Both the position numbers and the translations under genes were made by a program. The notes below the pieces were generated by a model. That model saw only the letters and a program-made list of their open reading frames with translations. It had not been told where the DNA came from and searched no databases. DNA of 58,064 nucleotides from the NCBI GenBank assembly GCA_018780265.1, contig JADMJV010000039.1:1-58064 (forward strand), written 5' to 3'. Shown here piece by piece: positions 27,832-36,477 of this stretch (within the stretch, counting starts at the first letter, position 1; every line of letters begins with the position of its first letter). Source of the stretch: a bacterium. GTDB lineage: Bacteria > Vulcanimicrobiota > Xenobia > Xenobiales > JADMJV01.

Positions 27832-27870
27832 GTGGGTAGGTCGCCCGGCAAAGTTAGAGAATCTGTAAGG

Positions 27871-28692
27871 ATGGGGACGGGGATGGACGAGCTGTTGGCG
27901 CAGGCGCGCTTTTGTGCGGAGCGGGGCCAGTTGGCCAGGGGCGCCGAGATCTGCGCCGCCGGGCTAAAAGAGCACGGCCCTCAGGTTGGTCTCCTGGAAG
28001 CGCTGGCTGACTACCTGACCCGGCTCGGTTTCAAGCACGCTGCCGTCGAGAAGCTCTATCAACTACACACGCTACAGCCTGATCGTGTGGATGTGCAGGG
28101 TCGCTTGGCGCGGTTGGCGCTGGAGGCTGGCAGACCAGACGTGGCTGCTCCCCTGATCGGGGATTTCCCGGCCACTCTTCAAGCCCTGGCGGACAGTCAC
28201 GCTCCTACCTTGCGCTTCGGGTATGCTTATCTGCTCTACTTTCGACTGCGCTATCGGGAGGCTGCTGCCGAGTTTCGCAAACTGCTATCGACGGAGGATT
28301 GGGCCATTTGGTCCCACAGTATGGCTGGCCTTTGCCACTATCGCCAGGGAGAGCTCGAACCTGCCCTGCGTCACTTTGAGCAGGGACTGAAAAGGTTGAA
28401 CCACGCCAACCTCTTTGAATATCGCGAACTGTATTTCAACAAGGCCTGTGTTCTTTATGTCCACGGTCACCTGTTGGCGACTCTCACGTCGCTTCAGCGA
28501 TTGTACGCCATTGACCCGGCCTACCCGCAGGTGGGCGAATGGATCACTGAGGTCAAGATTCGCTTGCGAGGTGGCGATGATGGCCCCAGGCAGGGGGCCA
28601 GTGCCCGGCCTCGCCCACGCCCTCCCAGTCTGGTTTTCGCCCACACTACGCCGTTCGAGCTGCGTCGACTGCGGCGCCAGAGGGGCCACTGA
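27871..28692 (+). CDS. TPR-like helical protein
   Basis: About 273 residues; the start may be 27832 (GTG right after the upstream stop), 27871 or 27883, and no clear Shine-Dalgarno sequence decides. The sequence is almost all amphipathic helix pairs with TPR spacing (ELLAQARFCAERGQLARGAE, YRQGELEPALRHFEQGLKRL, LYFNKACVLYVHGHLLATLT). It ends in an Arg/Pro-rich tail. There is no signal peptide, so it is probably cytosolic. Placement right behind the carboxypeptidase suggests co-transcription, but nothing points to a specific partner. Confidence 0.6.
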   Translation: MGTGMDELLAQARFCAERGQLARGAEICAAGLKEHGPQVGLLEALADYLTRLGFKHAAVEKLYQLHTLQPDRVDVQGRLARLALEAGRPDVAAPLIGDFPATLQALADSHAPTLRFGYAYLLYFRLRYREAAAEFRKLLSTEDWAIWSHSMAGLCHYRQGELEPALRHFEQGLKRLNHANLFEYRELYFNKACVLYVHGHLLATLTSLQRLYAIDPAYPQVGEWITEVKIRLRGGDDGPRQGASARPRPRPPSLVFAHTTPFELRRLRRQRGH

Positions 28693-28749
28693 GTCGGTCT
28701 GCTGTTCGATTCATGTTCTTTTCAGGCTCAATGGGTAAGCTTAACCACG

Positions 28750-29841
28750 ATGAAGCGAGTATACTACCACTCAGGATTTCAGCAGCCCACCCTGCACTGG
28801 CGACGTAGGGGCGAGCACACCTTTCAGCACTGCGCAATGGTGCAGGAAGGGGCCGGCCGCAACGCCCAGGAGCGCCTGTGGATGGTAGACCTGGCCGTGG
28901 ACGCCAAGGAAATCGTGGAGTTCTATATCACCGACGGGGCCCAGCGTGACCCGGCCAATCGCTGGTATGAGAGCCGTACCGGCCTCGCCTTCCTGCAAGA
29001 TGGAGAAATTTTCACCTATCGCCCGGCCGCCAAAGTCGAAGCGCCCCGACGCGCTTACGCCCCGGGCCAGCCGGCCCGTATCTTCAGCCAGAGTTTGCAG
29101 CAGTGGCGCACCTTTCGCGTCTACCTGCCGCGTGGCTATCGTCAGCACTTGCAGCGCAGCTACCCCGTTCTCTATCTGCAAGACGGGCAGAACATCTTTG
29201 ATTCCGGCTCCTTTGGCAGTTGGAACGCCCACAACGCGCTGGACCGTGGCATCCGTCGTGGCGAAGTGGAAGAAGTCATCGTGGTGGCCGTTGACCACGG
29301 TGCTGGCCGCTTCGACGACTACGTGCCCAGCGAAGATGGTGGCGCCAACGACCGTTATGCTCGTTTCCTGAGCCAGGAGTTGAAGCCCCACGTGGATCGC
29401 CTCTTCCGCACCCGTCAGGGTCCTCAGGACAATGCACTGGTGGGCAGCAGCCTGGGTGGCGTGGCCGCCCTGAGCATAGCCTGGGATCACTTTCACAAGT
29501 TTGGTAAAGTGGCTTCGCTGTCGGGCTCCTGGTGGCTCAAGAAGTTCCAGCACCGGATGCTGGGCCAGGCTCGCCGCCCCCTCAAAATTTATGTGGACTC
29601 GGGCAATGCCGGTCCTTACAACGACTGTATCCACCACACCGTGGCCTTGCGCCATGACCTGGAGCAGAAATTGGGCTACGAAATGGGTCGCGACCTCTGC
29701 CACGTGGTGGGCGATCATCACAGCCACACGGAGGGTGCCTGGGGCCACCGCCTCATTCACGCCCTGCGCTTCCTCTTCCCGGCCTCTGGCGCCCCCGAAG
29801 AGAAAGCCGGACTGCCTCTGCCTCAGCGCCGCGCTGCTTGA
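28750..29841 (+). CDS. Esterase (enterochelin-esterase-like alpha/beta hydrolase) with N-terminal starch-binding-like domain
   Basis: 363 residues. Residues 1-95 look like a CBM25/CBM53-type carbohydrate-binding module: RVYYHSGFQQPTLHWRRRGE at the start and VEFYITDGAQRDPANRWYES near its end. From about residue 110 an esterase fold follows: FRVYLPRGYRQ, YPVLYLQDGQNIFD, and the nucleophile elbow ALVGSSLGGVAAL, with Asp in IYVDSGNAG and His in GDHHSHTEGAW as likely triad partners. This resembles the Fes/esterase D family. There is no signal peptide, so it may act on intracellular glycogen-associated or siderophore-like esters. The substrate is unknown. Confidence 0.75.
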   Translation: MKRVYYHSGFQQPTLHWRRRGEHTFQHCAMVQEGAGRNAQERLWMVDLAVDAKEIVEFYITDGAQRDPANRWYESRTGLAFLQDGEIFTYRPAAKVEAPRRAYAPGQPARIFSQSLQQWRTFRVYLPRGYRQHLQRSYPVLYLQDGQNIFDSGSFGSWNAHNALDRGIRRGEVEEVIVVAVDHGAGRFDDYVPSEDGGANDRYARFLSQELKPHVDRLFRTRQGPQDNALVGSSLGGVAALSIAWDHFHKFGKVASLSGSWWLKKFQHRMLGQARRPLKIYVDSGNAGPYNDCIHHTVALRHDLEQKLGYEMGRDLCHVVGDHHSHTEGAWGHRLIHALRFLFPASGAPEEKAGLPLPQRRAA

Positions 29842-29844
29842 GGA

Positions 29845-29878
29845 TTGACTTGGTCATCTATCGTAGTCATTATGACTA
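29845..29878 (+). promoter_or_regulatory. Promoter with overlapping palindromic operator of the toxin-antitoxin operon
   Basis: TTGACT (-35, 29845-29850) is followed after 17 bases by CATTAT (-10, 29868-29873). A perfect palindrome TAGTCAT T ATGACTA (29864-29878) covers the -10 box, as expected for autoregulation by a Phd-type antitoxin. Transcription would begin at or next to the ATG at 29880, giving a leaderless or almost leaderless mRNA; no Shine-Dalgarno sequence is present. Confidence 0.55.
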
Positions 29879-29879
29879 G

Positions 29880-30164
29880 ATGAAGAGTCATCACTGGAAA
29901 GCCGCTCACGCCAAAGCTCATTTTTCCCAAGTCTTACGGGACGCTCAGCAGCAACCCCAGGTGATCGAGAATCGGGGCCAGGAAGTTGCCGTAGTGCTCT
30001 CCATTCACGAGTATCTGGCCTTGCGGGAAAGCCGGGAGCGATCGGAGCCCGTCCAAAGGTTGGCTGATTTTCTGAGCGATAGTGAGCAGTTGCGAACGGA
30101 GTCGGGACCAGAATTGGTTTGCCCTACTCGACGGGATCGGGCCTTCCCCGGGCTGCAGGCCTGA
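29880..30164 (+). CDS. Phd/YefM-family antitoxin
   Basis: 94 residues. The N-terminal 55 residues have the Phd/YefM DNA-binding fold pattern: WKAAHAKAHFSQVLRDAQQQ, then PQVIENRGQEVAVVLSIHEY. The C-terminal part is acidic and flexible, as expected for a toxin-neutralising tail. The gene precedes a PIN-domain toxin, with its stop 2 bases before the toxin start. The pairing of a Phd-type antitoxin with a VapC-type toxin is well known. The upstream palindrome is the likely operator. Confidence 0.85.
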   Translation: MKSHHWKAAHAKAHFSQVLRDAQQQPQVIENRGQEVAVVLSIHEYLALRESRERSEPVQRLADFLSDSEQLRTESGPELVCPTRRDRAFPGLQA

Positions 30165-30166
30165 TC

Positions 30167-30574
30167 GTGTATCTGGTCGATACCAACGTGATTTCAGAGC
30201 TATCCAAGAGGCACGCTAATGCGGCTGTGGTCAACTGGTTCTCGACACAACGAACCTTGGCTCTGAGTGCGATTACCCTGGAAGAATTGACCTACGGCGT
30301 GGAGCGAATTCCCGTCGAGCAAAGTGCCAGGCTGCGACAGTGGTTCTACAAATTGTTGGCCATACCACCGCTGGTTGTAGCTGTGGATGACAGAATTGCC
30401 CAGTTGGCCGGTCGGTTGCGGGCCGGCCGAGAACGGGCGGGGCGCCCCGTCACCCAGGCCGATATGTTGATTGCAGCCACGGCATTGGTCAGCGGTCGCA
30501 TTCTGGTAACGCGCAACGCCAAGGATTTCTATGACTGTGGTGTCACAGTGCTCAACCCGTTCACGGATCCTTAG
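30167..30574 (+). CDS. vapC: PIN-domain toxin (VapC family ribonuclease)
   Basis: 135 residues from the GTG two bases after the antitoxin stop. A longer frame begins inside the antitoxin gene and is not needed. The four acidic residues of the PIN nuclease are present: Asp in YLVDTNVISEL, Glu in ITLEELTYGV, Asp in VTQADMLIAATAL and Asp in TRNAKDFYDCGV. VapC toxins cleave specific RNAs, often initiator tRNA or the rRNA sarcin-ricin loop; the target here is unknown. The stop overlaps the end of the convergent typA gene by 4 bases. Confidence 0.9.
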   Translation: MYLVDTNVISELSKRHANAAVVNWFSTQRTLALSAITLEELTYGVERIPVEQSARLRQWFYKLLAIPPLVVAVDDRIAQLAGRLRAGRERAGRPVTQADMLIAATALVSGRILVTRNAKDFYDCGVTVLNPFTDP

Positions 30575-32406
30575 CGGCTGGGGGCGGTCTCTTTGTCCTT
30601 TTGCTTGCGAGCGCGGTTGCGCTCGTGGGGGCAGAGCAGGGCTTTGCGCAGGCGCACTTGAGTAGGAGTGATCTCCACCAGTTCGTCGTCGGCGATGTAT
30701 TCCAGGGCCTGTTCCAGAGTCATTCGGCGGGCCACGTTGAGCTTTTCCACCTCTTCGGCATTGGAGGAGCGGATGTTGGTGACGTGCTTTTTCTTGCACA
30801 CGTTGACTTCCAGGTCGCCGGGGCGGCAGTTTTCGCCCACCAACTGGCCCATGTAGACCTCTTCACCGGGTTCGATGAAAAAGGTACCGCGGTCTTGCAG
30901 GTTGAGCAGGGCGTAGCCGGTGGCCGGGCCGGCTTCGGAGGCCACCAGCACCCCGCGGTTACGGGGGGCGATGTCGCCCTTGTGGGGGCCGTATCCGGCC
31001 GAAAGGTGGCTCATAATTCCGTAGCCGCGCGTTAAGGTGAGCAGCTCCGAGCGGAAGCCGATCAGGCCGCGCATGGGAATCAGGAATTCCAGACGCAGGC
31101 GACCGGTACCGCTGCCCGACATGTCGCGCATTTCGGAGCGGCGTTCCCCCAATCGCTCCATGACGGCGCCCATGCAGTCTTCCGGGATGTCCAGGGTGAG
31201 GTGCTCCATGGGTTCGTGCCATTCGCCCTCCACCTTGTGCATCAAAACACGCGGAGACGAGACGGCCAGTTCGTAGCCTTCGCGGCGCATGGTCTCGAGT
31301 AAAATGGAAAGGTGCAGTTCGCCGCGGCCGCACACTTCAAAGCTATCGGTGGTTTCGCCCGGGGTCAGTCGCATCGAGGGGTTGCGTTCGCCTTCTTTGC
31401 GCAGGCGGTCGCCCAACTGGCGAGAAGTGACGTATTTGCCCTCTTTGCCGGCCATAGGGCTGTCTGAAACCTGGAAGGTCATGGCCAGAGTGGGCTCGTC
31501 GATGGTCAGGCCAGCCAACATTTGAGGATTTTCTTTATCGGTGATGGTATCGCCCATGCTGATCTGGGTCAGGCCGGCCAGGCACACGATGTCGCCTACC
31601 GAGGCCAGCTCCGACTGGGCGCGCTTCAGTCCCTGGAAGCGGAAAAGGTGACTGACTCGAGCCGTTTTGAGCTGGTCGATTTGCGCGCCAAAGGCGATTT
31701 GCTGGCCGCTTTTCAGAGTGCCTTGTTTGATACGGCCAATGGCCAGTCGGCCGATGTAGTCGTCGTAGTCGAGGCTGGTAACCATCAGTTGCAGGGGGGC
31801 ATCTTTGTCGCCTTTGGGAGCCGGAACGTGCTTGACCACGGTTTCGAACATGGGCTGCATGTTGGTCATCTCGTCCCCAAGCTTATATCCAGCCACACCG
31901 GACCGGGCCGAGGCATAGACGATGGGGAAGTCGATCTGTTGGTCGTTGGCCCCCAGTTCGATAAAGAGTTCCAGCACTTCGTCTACCACCTGCTCGGCGC
32001 GGGCGTCAGGGCGGTCGATCTTGTTGATGACCAGAATGGGGACCAGTCCATAGTGAAGGGCTTTTTGCACCACGAAACGGGTCTGGGCCATAGGACCTTC
32101 AGCGGCGTCGACCAGCAGTAAGGCCCCATCTACCATGTCCAGAATTCGCTCTACCTCGCCCGAGAAGTCGGCGTGGCCCGGCGTGTCCACGATATTGACG
32201 GTATGTTCGCCAAACTGAATCGAGGTGTTCTTGGAAAGAATGGTGATGCCGCGTTCGCGCTCTAAGTCGTTGGAGTCCATCACGCGCTCGGTCATCTCCT
32301 GGTTCTGGCGAAAGACGCCGGATTGACGCAGCAAGGCGTCGACCAGGGTGGTTTTGCCATGATCGATGTGGGCGATGATGGCAATATTGCGGAGGTGCTC
32401 TGACAT
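30571..32406 (-). CDS. typA: Translational GTPase TypA/BipA
   Basis: 611 residues, full length. It is a ribosome-associated GTPase related to EF-G, involved in ribosome assembly and stress adaptation. GTPase motifs: G1 [16 protein letters not shown]2/G3 [11 protein letters not shown] and [16 protein letters not shown]4 [10 protein letters not shown]. The C-terminal TypA-specific domain reads [20 protein letters not shown] and later [19 protein letters not shown]. The ATG at [11 protein letters not shown] is the usual start; an upstream extension overlaps the next gene and is rejected. The transferase gene starting upstream on the same strand ends 8 bases before it, so both are probably co-transcribed. 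Confidence 0.96.
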   Translation of the reverse strand: MSEHLRNIAIIAHIDHGKTTLVDALLRQSGVFRQNQEMTERVMDSNDLERERGITILSKNTSIQFGEHTVNIVDTPGHADFSGEVERILDMVDGALLLVDAAEGPMAQTRFVVQKALHYGLVPILVINKIDRPDARAEQVVDEVLELFIELGANDQQIDFPIVYASARSGVAGYKLGDEMTNMQPMFETVVKHVPAPKGDKDAPLQLMVTSLDYDDYIGRLAIGRIKQGTLKSGQQIAFGAQIDQLKTARVSHLFRFQGLKRAQSELASVGDIVCLAGLTQISMGDTITDKENPQMLAGLTIDEPTLAMTFQVSDSPMAGKEGKYVTSRQLGDRLRKEGERNPSMRLTPGETTDSFEVCGRGELHLSILLETMRREGYELAVSSPRVLMHKVEGEWHEPMEHLTLDIPEDCMGAVMERLGERRSEMRDMSGSGTGRLRLEFLIPMRGLIGFRSELLTLTRGYGIMSHLSAGYGPHKGDIAPRNRGVLVASEAGPATGYALLNLQDRGTFFIEPGEEVYMGQLVGENCRPGDLEVNVCKKKHVTNIRSSNAEEVEKLNVARRMTLEQALEYIADDELVEITPTQVRLRKALLCPHERNRARKQKDKETAPSR

Positions 32407-32414
32407 GGGGGTCC

Positions 32415-33107
32415 TTACTGTGGAAGGTGCCTGCGCACCACCATTTGATTCTGCTTGTTTTTGATCAAACTGTAAGCGGGGTAGTAGCCCGCCAGGCTGG
32501 ATAGGGCGTAAGCCAGGGATTGTTTGCCGATCAGCGTGCCCGGATTGGTCACGCTGTTGCAACCCAAACTGACGCCATCCCCCAAAATCGCCCCGAATTT
32601 GCGTAGGCCACTGTCGTGCAGGGTGCCTTCGACTTTAACCTTTACGCTGCTCTTGCCCATGTCAATCTTCACGTTCGCCAACTTGGTGCCGGCTCCCAGG
32701 TTGACTGAGCGGCCCAGCACAGAGTCGCCAACGTAGGCGAAGTGGGCGGCTTTGGCTCCAGGCAGCAGCAGTGAATGTTTGACCTCGGTGTCGTGGCCGA
32801 TGAGCGACTTTTCGGAAGCCCAAACGTCGCCGCGCACATAGGCACCGAAGCGGAGTTCGGCACCGCGCTGGATCACGGTGGGCCCGGCGATGAAGACCCC
32901 GGCTTCAATGATGGCCCCCTCTTCGATATACACATCGCCCTGGATGATCACCCCTTCGGGCAGATTGGAAGGCACGTGGGTTCCGTATCGTTCGAGGTGG
33001 TGACGGATAAATTTCTTCAGGTGGTGGAGAGGCTCCCAGGGCAAAGTGAGACCATCGAAGAGACGATAGCAGGGCTCCTGGCCCATCTCAAAAAAGTCTG
33101 CCAGCAC
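32415..33107 (-). CDS. Left-handed beta-helix (hexapeptide) transferase, GlmU C-domain-like
   Basis: About 230 residues from a GTG (VLADFFEMGQEPCYRLFDG); an ATG 21 bases downstream is the alternative. The core is isoleucine-patch hexapeptide repeats (GVIIQGDVYIEEGAIIEAGV, then FIAGPTVIQRGAELRFGAYV). It ends in KFGAILGDGVSLGCNSVTNP, as in GlmU-type acyltransferase or glucose-1-phosphate thymidylyltransferase C-terminal domains. There is no nucleotidyltransferase domain. Proteins of this kind are annotated as UDP-GlcNAc diphosphorylase-like or acetyltransferases, so the reaction is not certain. Located just upstream of typA on the same strand and divergent from the VanX-like gene. Confidence 0.75.
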   Translation of the reverse strand: MLADFFEMGQEPCYRLFDGLTLPWEPLHHLKKFIRHHLERYGTHVPSNLPEGVIIQGDVYIEEGAIIEAGVFIAGPTVIQRGAELRFGAYVRGDVWASEKSLIGHDTEVKHSLLLPGAKAAHFAYVGDSVLGRSVNLGAGTKLANVKIDMGKSSVKVKVEGTLHDSGLRKFGAILGDGVSLGCNSVTNPGTLIGKQSLAYALSSLAGYYPAYSLIKNKQNQMVVRRHLPQ

Positions 33108-33179
33108 GGGAAACGGCCTTTCTCGGTTTCTTCCAGACCCGCTTTGGGGCAAACTGGAGCAGTCTGGAGGGTAGAGGTG

Positions 33180-33842
33180 ATGAGAGGTTCTGTCAAGCTT
33201 TTGGGGGTTATTGGCTGTGCATTGGTGGGATGGGGCTGGGCTCAGCCCCCCGCAAATCCAGCCGGTGCGGCTCAGTTGGTGGAGTTGCAAAGGGTGGTTC
33301 CAGACATTCACCTGGAGGTCCGCTACGCCACCGCCAACAACTTTATGAAGAAGGTTCTCTATCCGCAGCCGCGCGTTTTTGTGCGGCGCGAGGTGGCCCA
33401 TGCGCTGGGGCGGGTGCAGCGCCGACTGGCGGCGCGCAACCTTTCCCTGCTGGTCTTTGACGGCTATCGGCCCTGGCGCATCACCAAAAAGATGTGGGAT
33501 GATACTCCGCCCAAGGATCGCGGCTTTGTGGCCAATCCCCAAAAGGGTTCCAAGCATAACCGCGGCGGCGCTGTCGATTTGACACTGTACGATTTGAAAA
33601 CCTCAAAGCCGCTGGAGATGACCTCTGCCTACGATGAATTTTCCCCGCGGGCGGCATTCAATTATAAGGGGGGAAGCGCCCGCTCGCACATCAACCGGGA
33701 TCTGCTGCGCCATTGCATGGAAGCCGAGGGATTTCAGGTACTGCCTCACGAGTGGTGGCACTTTGACTACAAGGGCTGGAAAGATTTCCCCCTGCTCGAC
33801 TACTCCTTTGACGAACTGGATGCGTTACCCAAGGCGCCCTGA
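33180..33842 (+). CDS. D-alanyl-D-alanine dipeptidase (VanX/DdpX family), exported
   Basis: 220 residues. A signal peptide (LLGVIGCALVGWGWA) precedes a complete M15D domain. Zinc ligands and catalytic residues are visible: SKHNRGGAVDLTL (His and Asp ligands), EWWHFDY (catalytic Glu and third His ligand), and the conserved VFDGYRPW arginine block. It cleaves D-Ala-D-Ala in peptidoglycan-derived dipeptide. No vanH/vanA genes are nearby, so this looks like housekeeping cell-wall recycling (DdpX-like) and not glycopeptide resistance. Confidence 0.92.
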   Translation: MRGSVKLLGVIGCALVGWGWAQPPANPAGAAQLVELQRVVPDIHLEVRYATANNFMKKVLYPQPRVFVRREVAHALGRVQRRLAARNLSLLVFDGYRPWRITKKMWDDTPPKDRGFVANPQKGSKHNRGGAVDLTLYDLKTSKPLEMTSAYDEFSPRAAFNYKGGSARSHINRDLLRHCMEAEGFQVLPHEWWHFDYKGWKDFPLLDYSFDELDALPKAP

Positions 33843-33964
33843 CCTGAATCTATAAATGTAAGTTTCCTAACAAAAAAGCCCTCTCGTGAGCTTGTCTCAA
33901 CCCGCCCGCGAAGGTATAGTTTACAAGTTGTCAATATCAACTTAACAAACACGGAGGATATCTC

Positions 33965-34300
33965 ATGGGCGGAATGGCTGGCGGAATGAATATGCCGAAA
34001 CACGAGGGCTGGGCCGGCGCCCTTTGGGGAGGTACCAAGCAGGCTGCTTCCAACGCCTACACCCTGGGCAAGCAGGTTGTCACTGGTGAAGCCGAATTTG
34101 GCGACAAGTCTTTCAAGATCGACCGGGGAATGTCTCTCAAGATGCTGCCCGGCGCCGTATCGGGAGCCTTCAAGGCACATACCTTTTCACTGCGTGATCC
34201 GGCAAAATTTGCCGAAATGCAATCGCAAATCAAAACATTCCAGACCGGCGGAGGAGGTCAAGCAGCTCCTCAGGGAGGGGCCCCTCCAACTGCACACTAG
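33965..34300 (+). CDS. Small Gly-rich protein of unknown function
   Basis: 111 residues with a strong GGAGG ribosome-binding site 8 bases before the ATG. The N-terminus is Gly/Met-rich (MGGMAGGMNMPKHEGWAG). The middle is amphipathic with GVxx-free charged strands (KQVVTGEAEFGDKSFKIDRG), and the C-terminus is Gln/Gly/Pro-rich and probably disordered. There is no signal peptide or membrane segment and I recognise no family. The upstream 120 bases contain AT-rich stretches that could hold a promoter (TTGTCA at about 33930). The strong ribosome-binding site suggests real and possibly abundant expression. Confidence 0.55.
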   Translation: MGGMAGGMNMPKHEGWAGALWGGTKQAASNAYTLGKQVVTGEAEFGDKSFKIDRGMSLKMLPGAVSGAFKAHTFSLRDPAKFAEMQSQIKTFQTGGGGQAAPQGGAPPTAH

Positions 34301-34376
34301 CTGACCCGGGCCAGCCAATTTCGACGGCGGGAGCCTCATGGAGGACCCGTCGTCTTCGTTTGGGAAAGGACTGCTG

Positions 34377-34964
34377 ATGATCTGTATCCGCTGTGGCAAA
34401 TTAAATTCGTCCAACTCCAGCAAGTGCGGTAGCTGTGGAGCGGTCTTGCCGCGTAACTATGGGCAGAGCGATTCGAGCAGTCTGTTGAGCCTGGAGGATG
34501 GCCGAAACTACGAGCCGCCCGATAGAGTCTATCCCAACACGGCCATCCAGGGCCTGGAAGAGGCGCTCGCGGTCCATCTTGAGGAAGACGGTCCCGAGCA
34601 GGACGTCTACACGTGGTTGGCCGAAATTGAAAAACGCACGGCCGACCTGCTCAGCTTCATGCCCCAGGCCAGTGAAGCCATCCGTGGCCAGCAGGAAGCC
34701 GACCCGGACGACTTGCCTCACCGTATCGGTTATCTACTCCAGGTCGGAATCCAGCGCTTTAACGACGCCACCCAAGAGTTTCGAGAAAAAATGGCCGGAG
34801 ACGATGTGGATTTTGACGATGTCCTGGACGAGTTGCAACTGGCCAACGACTTTATTTGCCACTCGGCTACCCTGGTTGGGGAATTGTTTGCCAGAGAAGG
34901 CGTCACCGTAAGTCTGGTGGCCGAGGGAGAGTTGGAAAGCCAGGAGGAGCCCGCTGAAGCCTGA
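34377..34964 (+). CDS. Zinc-ribbon protein with acidic helical C-terminal domain
   Basis: 195 residues from the ATG with AAAGGA about 8 bases upstream. It starts directly with a zinc ribbon (MICIRCGKLNSSNSSKCGSC), then a linker, then about 130 residues of acidic helices (YTWLAEIEKRTADLLSFMPQ, DVDFDDVLDELQLANDFICH). No known domain is visible in the helical part. Short zinc ribbon plus helical body recurs in this window (compare the protein at 9.3 kb). The function is unknown. The gene follows the small Gly-rich gene by 76 bases in the same direction. Confidence 0.6.
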   Translation: MICIRCGKLNSSNSSKCGSCGAVLPRNYGQSDSSSLLSLEDGRNYEPPDRVYPNTAIQGLEEALAVHLEEDGPEQDVYTWLAEIEKRTADLLSFMPQASEAIRGQQEADPDDLPHRIGYLLQVGIQRFNDATQEFREKMAGDDVDFDDVLDELQLANDFICHSATLVGELFAREGVTVSLVAEGELESQEEPAEA

Positions 34965-35105
34965 GCGCCCGCCGACTTAGCGCATGGGTGAGTTGCCTGG
35001 CAATTCGCCCGGGTCGTTCGTTGACGGTCAGGACGGCTGGCGCCACATCGGCTGCTGGAGCCACTCAGGAGGGGCCTCCTGTTTCCGCGGCGAATTTCTC
35101 TTTCT

Positions 35106-36356
35106 ATGAGCATGAATGTCACCTCTTTTAACTTCCTGAAGCCTCAACCCGGGAATACTGACATCGCCCAGCGTTTCACAGAACTGCGTAAGAAGCTCGA
35201 GGACGCCAAGGACACTTTCTCCAATCACCAGTCTGACGCTTTTGTGCGCACTACGGCGGATGACAAAAGCGCTGTCCTGGCCGGCGTTAAGACTTCTGAA
35301 GGTTCGGTTACCGGCGTGCACCGGGAAGGAGTCAACGGTTCGGAAGACCTGGAGGTTGTCACCAACCACGTTGAGACGCGAGGAAATGTTTCCGGGGTCG
35401 TTTCCCATCAGATCGCCTTGCATCGGGATGAGCAAAATCCCAAGCTGCTGACCATGAGCGAGACTGACTTTTTTGGCAATCAGATGAACTACCAGGTCAA
35501 CGAAGAGACCGGTGAAGTGATGGCCAATCGCTCCCGGGTAGAACTCGATAACGGACTCAAGAAGCTTGAGCCTTTCAACGTCCTGCATCCCAAGACGCTC
35601 AACGATGCCGAGGGCGTAGCCGCCTTGGGCCAGTTGGAGCGCAAGCTCGACACCGCCAAAACGGCCTTGTGGGCTAACGAGCATCAGGGGCACACTCAAT
35701 CGACCGGGTTGGATCGCAGTCTGGTGATGGACGGCGTCAAAACGGACAAGGGCACACTGACTGGTGTGCTGAGGGAGTCAGAGGGCGGCATTCTGGACAT
35801 GGAAGCCCGCTTTTCGGATAGCAGCGGGGGCGGCTATGTCAATGTCAGCACAGTAGGACTTCATCAAGACCAAAATAATCCCAATCAGGTCGTCCTGATG
35901 GATGGCAACAGCTACTATCAGACGGAATTTCGCATGGACCAGTCCACCGGAATGGTCATTCCGACAAAAAACCGAGTGGCCGAGGAAGAGTTTATGCCGG
36001 CCCAGCGAGAATTCAACCACCTGCACCCCAAAACCCTCAGCGACGCGAAGGGCGCGGTCGAATTCAAGTCTCTTCAAGAGCAATTGCAGGACATCCAGGC
36101 GGCCCTGACATCACCCCAAGCAAGCCAGTCCAAAGAGGGTGTTAAAACGGAAGGGGGCTGGGTGACCGGGCGCTACGACACCGGCAATGGTGAGCTTCAA
36201 GGTGCAGTGACGACCTCTTTTGGCAGCAAGCAATTCAACGTGAGTCGGTTCGGCAATACCGTTCATTACACAGCTCGTCAGGAAATGGGTTGGGGCACCG
36301 AGTATCAGGTGGACACCCTTTCCGGTCAGGTACAGGCCAAACGACTCAGCGCCTGA
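35106..36356 (+). CDS. Protein with three tandem ~135-residue repeats, unknown function
   Basis: 416 residues with no signal peptide or membrane helix. Three units align by eye. Each begins with FN-L-P (the second and third read FNVLHPKTLNDAEGV and FNHLHPKTLSDAKGA), then an amphipathic helix (ELRKKLEDAKDTF, QLERKLDTAKTAL, SLQEQLQDIQAAL). Next comes AGVKTSEGSVTGV / GVKTDKGTLTGV / GVKTEGGWVTGR, and a beta-rich half ending in ETGEV / STGMV / LSGQV. The third unit is shortened. I know no matching family. The segment H-x-DxxNP...ETGEV resembles a stretch of the 158-residue protein at 52.1 kb (YHKRDNSDPK...DTGEL), so the two may be related. Confidence 0.6.
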   Translation: MSMNVTSFNFLKPQPGNTDIAQRFTELRKKLEDAKDTFSNHQSDAFVRTTADDKSAVLAGVKTSEGSVTGVHREGVNGSEDLEVVTNHVETRGNVSGVVSHQIALHRDEQNPKLLTMSETDFFGNQMNYQVNEETGEVMANRSRVELDNGLKKLEPFNVLHPKTLNDAEGVAALGQLERKLDTAKTALWANEHQGHTQSTGLDRSLVMDGVKTDKGTLTGVLRESEGGILDMEARFSDSSGGGYVNVSTVGLHQDQNNPNQVVLMDGNSYYQTEFRMDQSTGMVIPTKNRVAEEEFMPAQREFNHLHPKTLSDAKGAVEFKSLQEQLQDIQAALTSPQASQSKEGVKTEGGWVTGRYDTGNGELQGAVTTSFGSKQFNVSRFGNTVHYTARQEMGWGTEYQVDTLSGQVQAKRLSA

Positions 36357-36477
36357 GGCATTTCCGTTCAAACTGAGGATAGTGGATTTTCCACTTGTCG
36401 CCTGAGCATGGTTCGGAAAATTTTGAGTGACCCGGCGTATTGTTGAAAACAAGATCGCTGACTTAGGAACACTGACG

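Noticed and set aside
28771..29760. 329-codon minus-strand frame
   Set aside because: Antisense to the esterase gene with its intact GSSLGG motif.
33180..33842. Vancomycin resistance locus because of a VanX-type dipeptidase
   Set aside because: No vanH, vanA-type ligase or two-component pair nearby, and the protein has a signal peptide; peptidoglycan recycling is more likely.
34300..34320. Short inverted repeat GCTG...CAGC after the small Gly-rich gene as terminator
   Set aside because: The stem is only 4 bp plus a GC core, with no T run; not enough to call.
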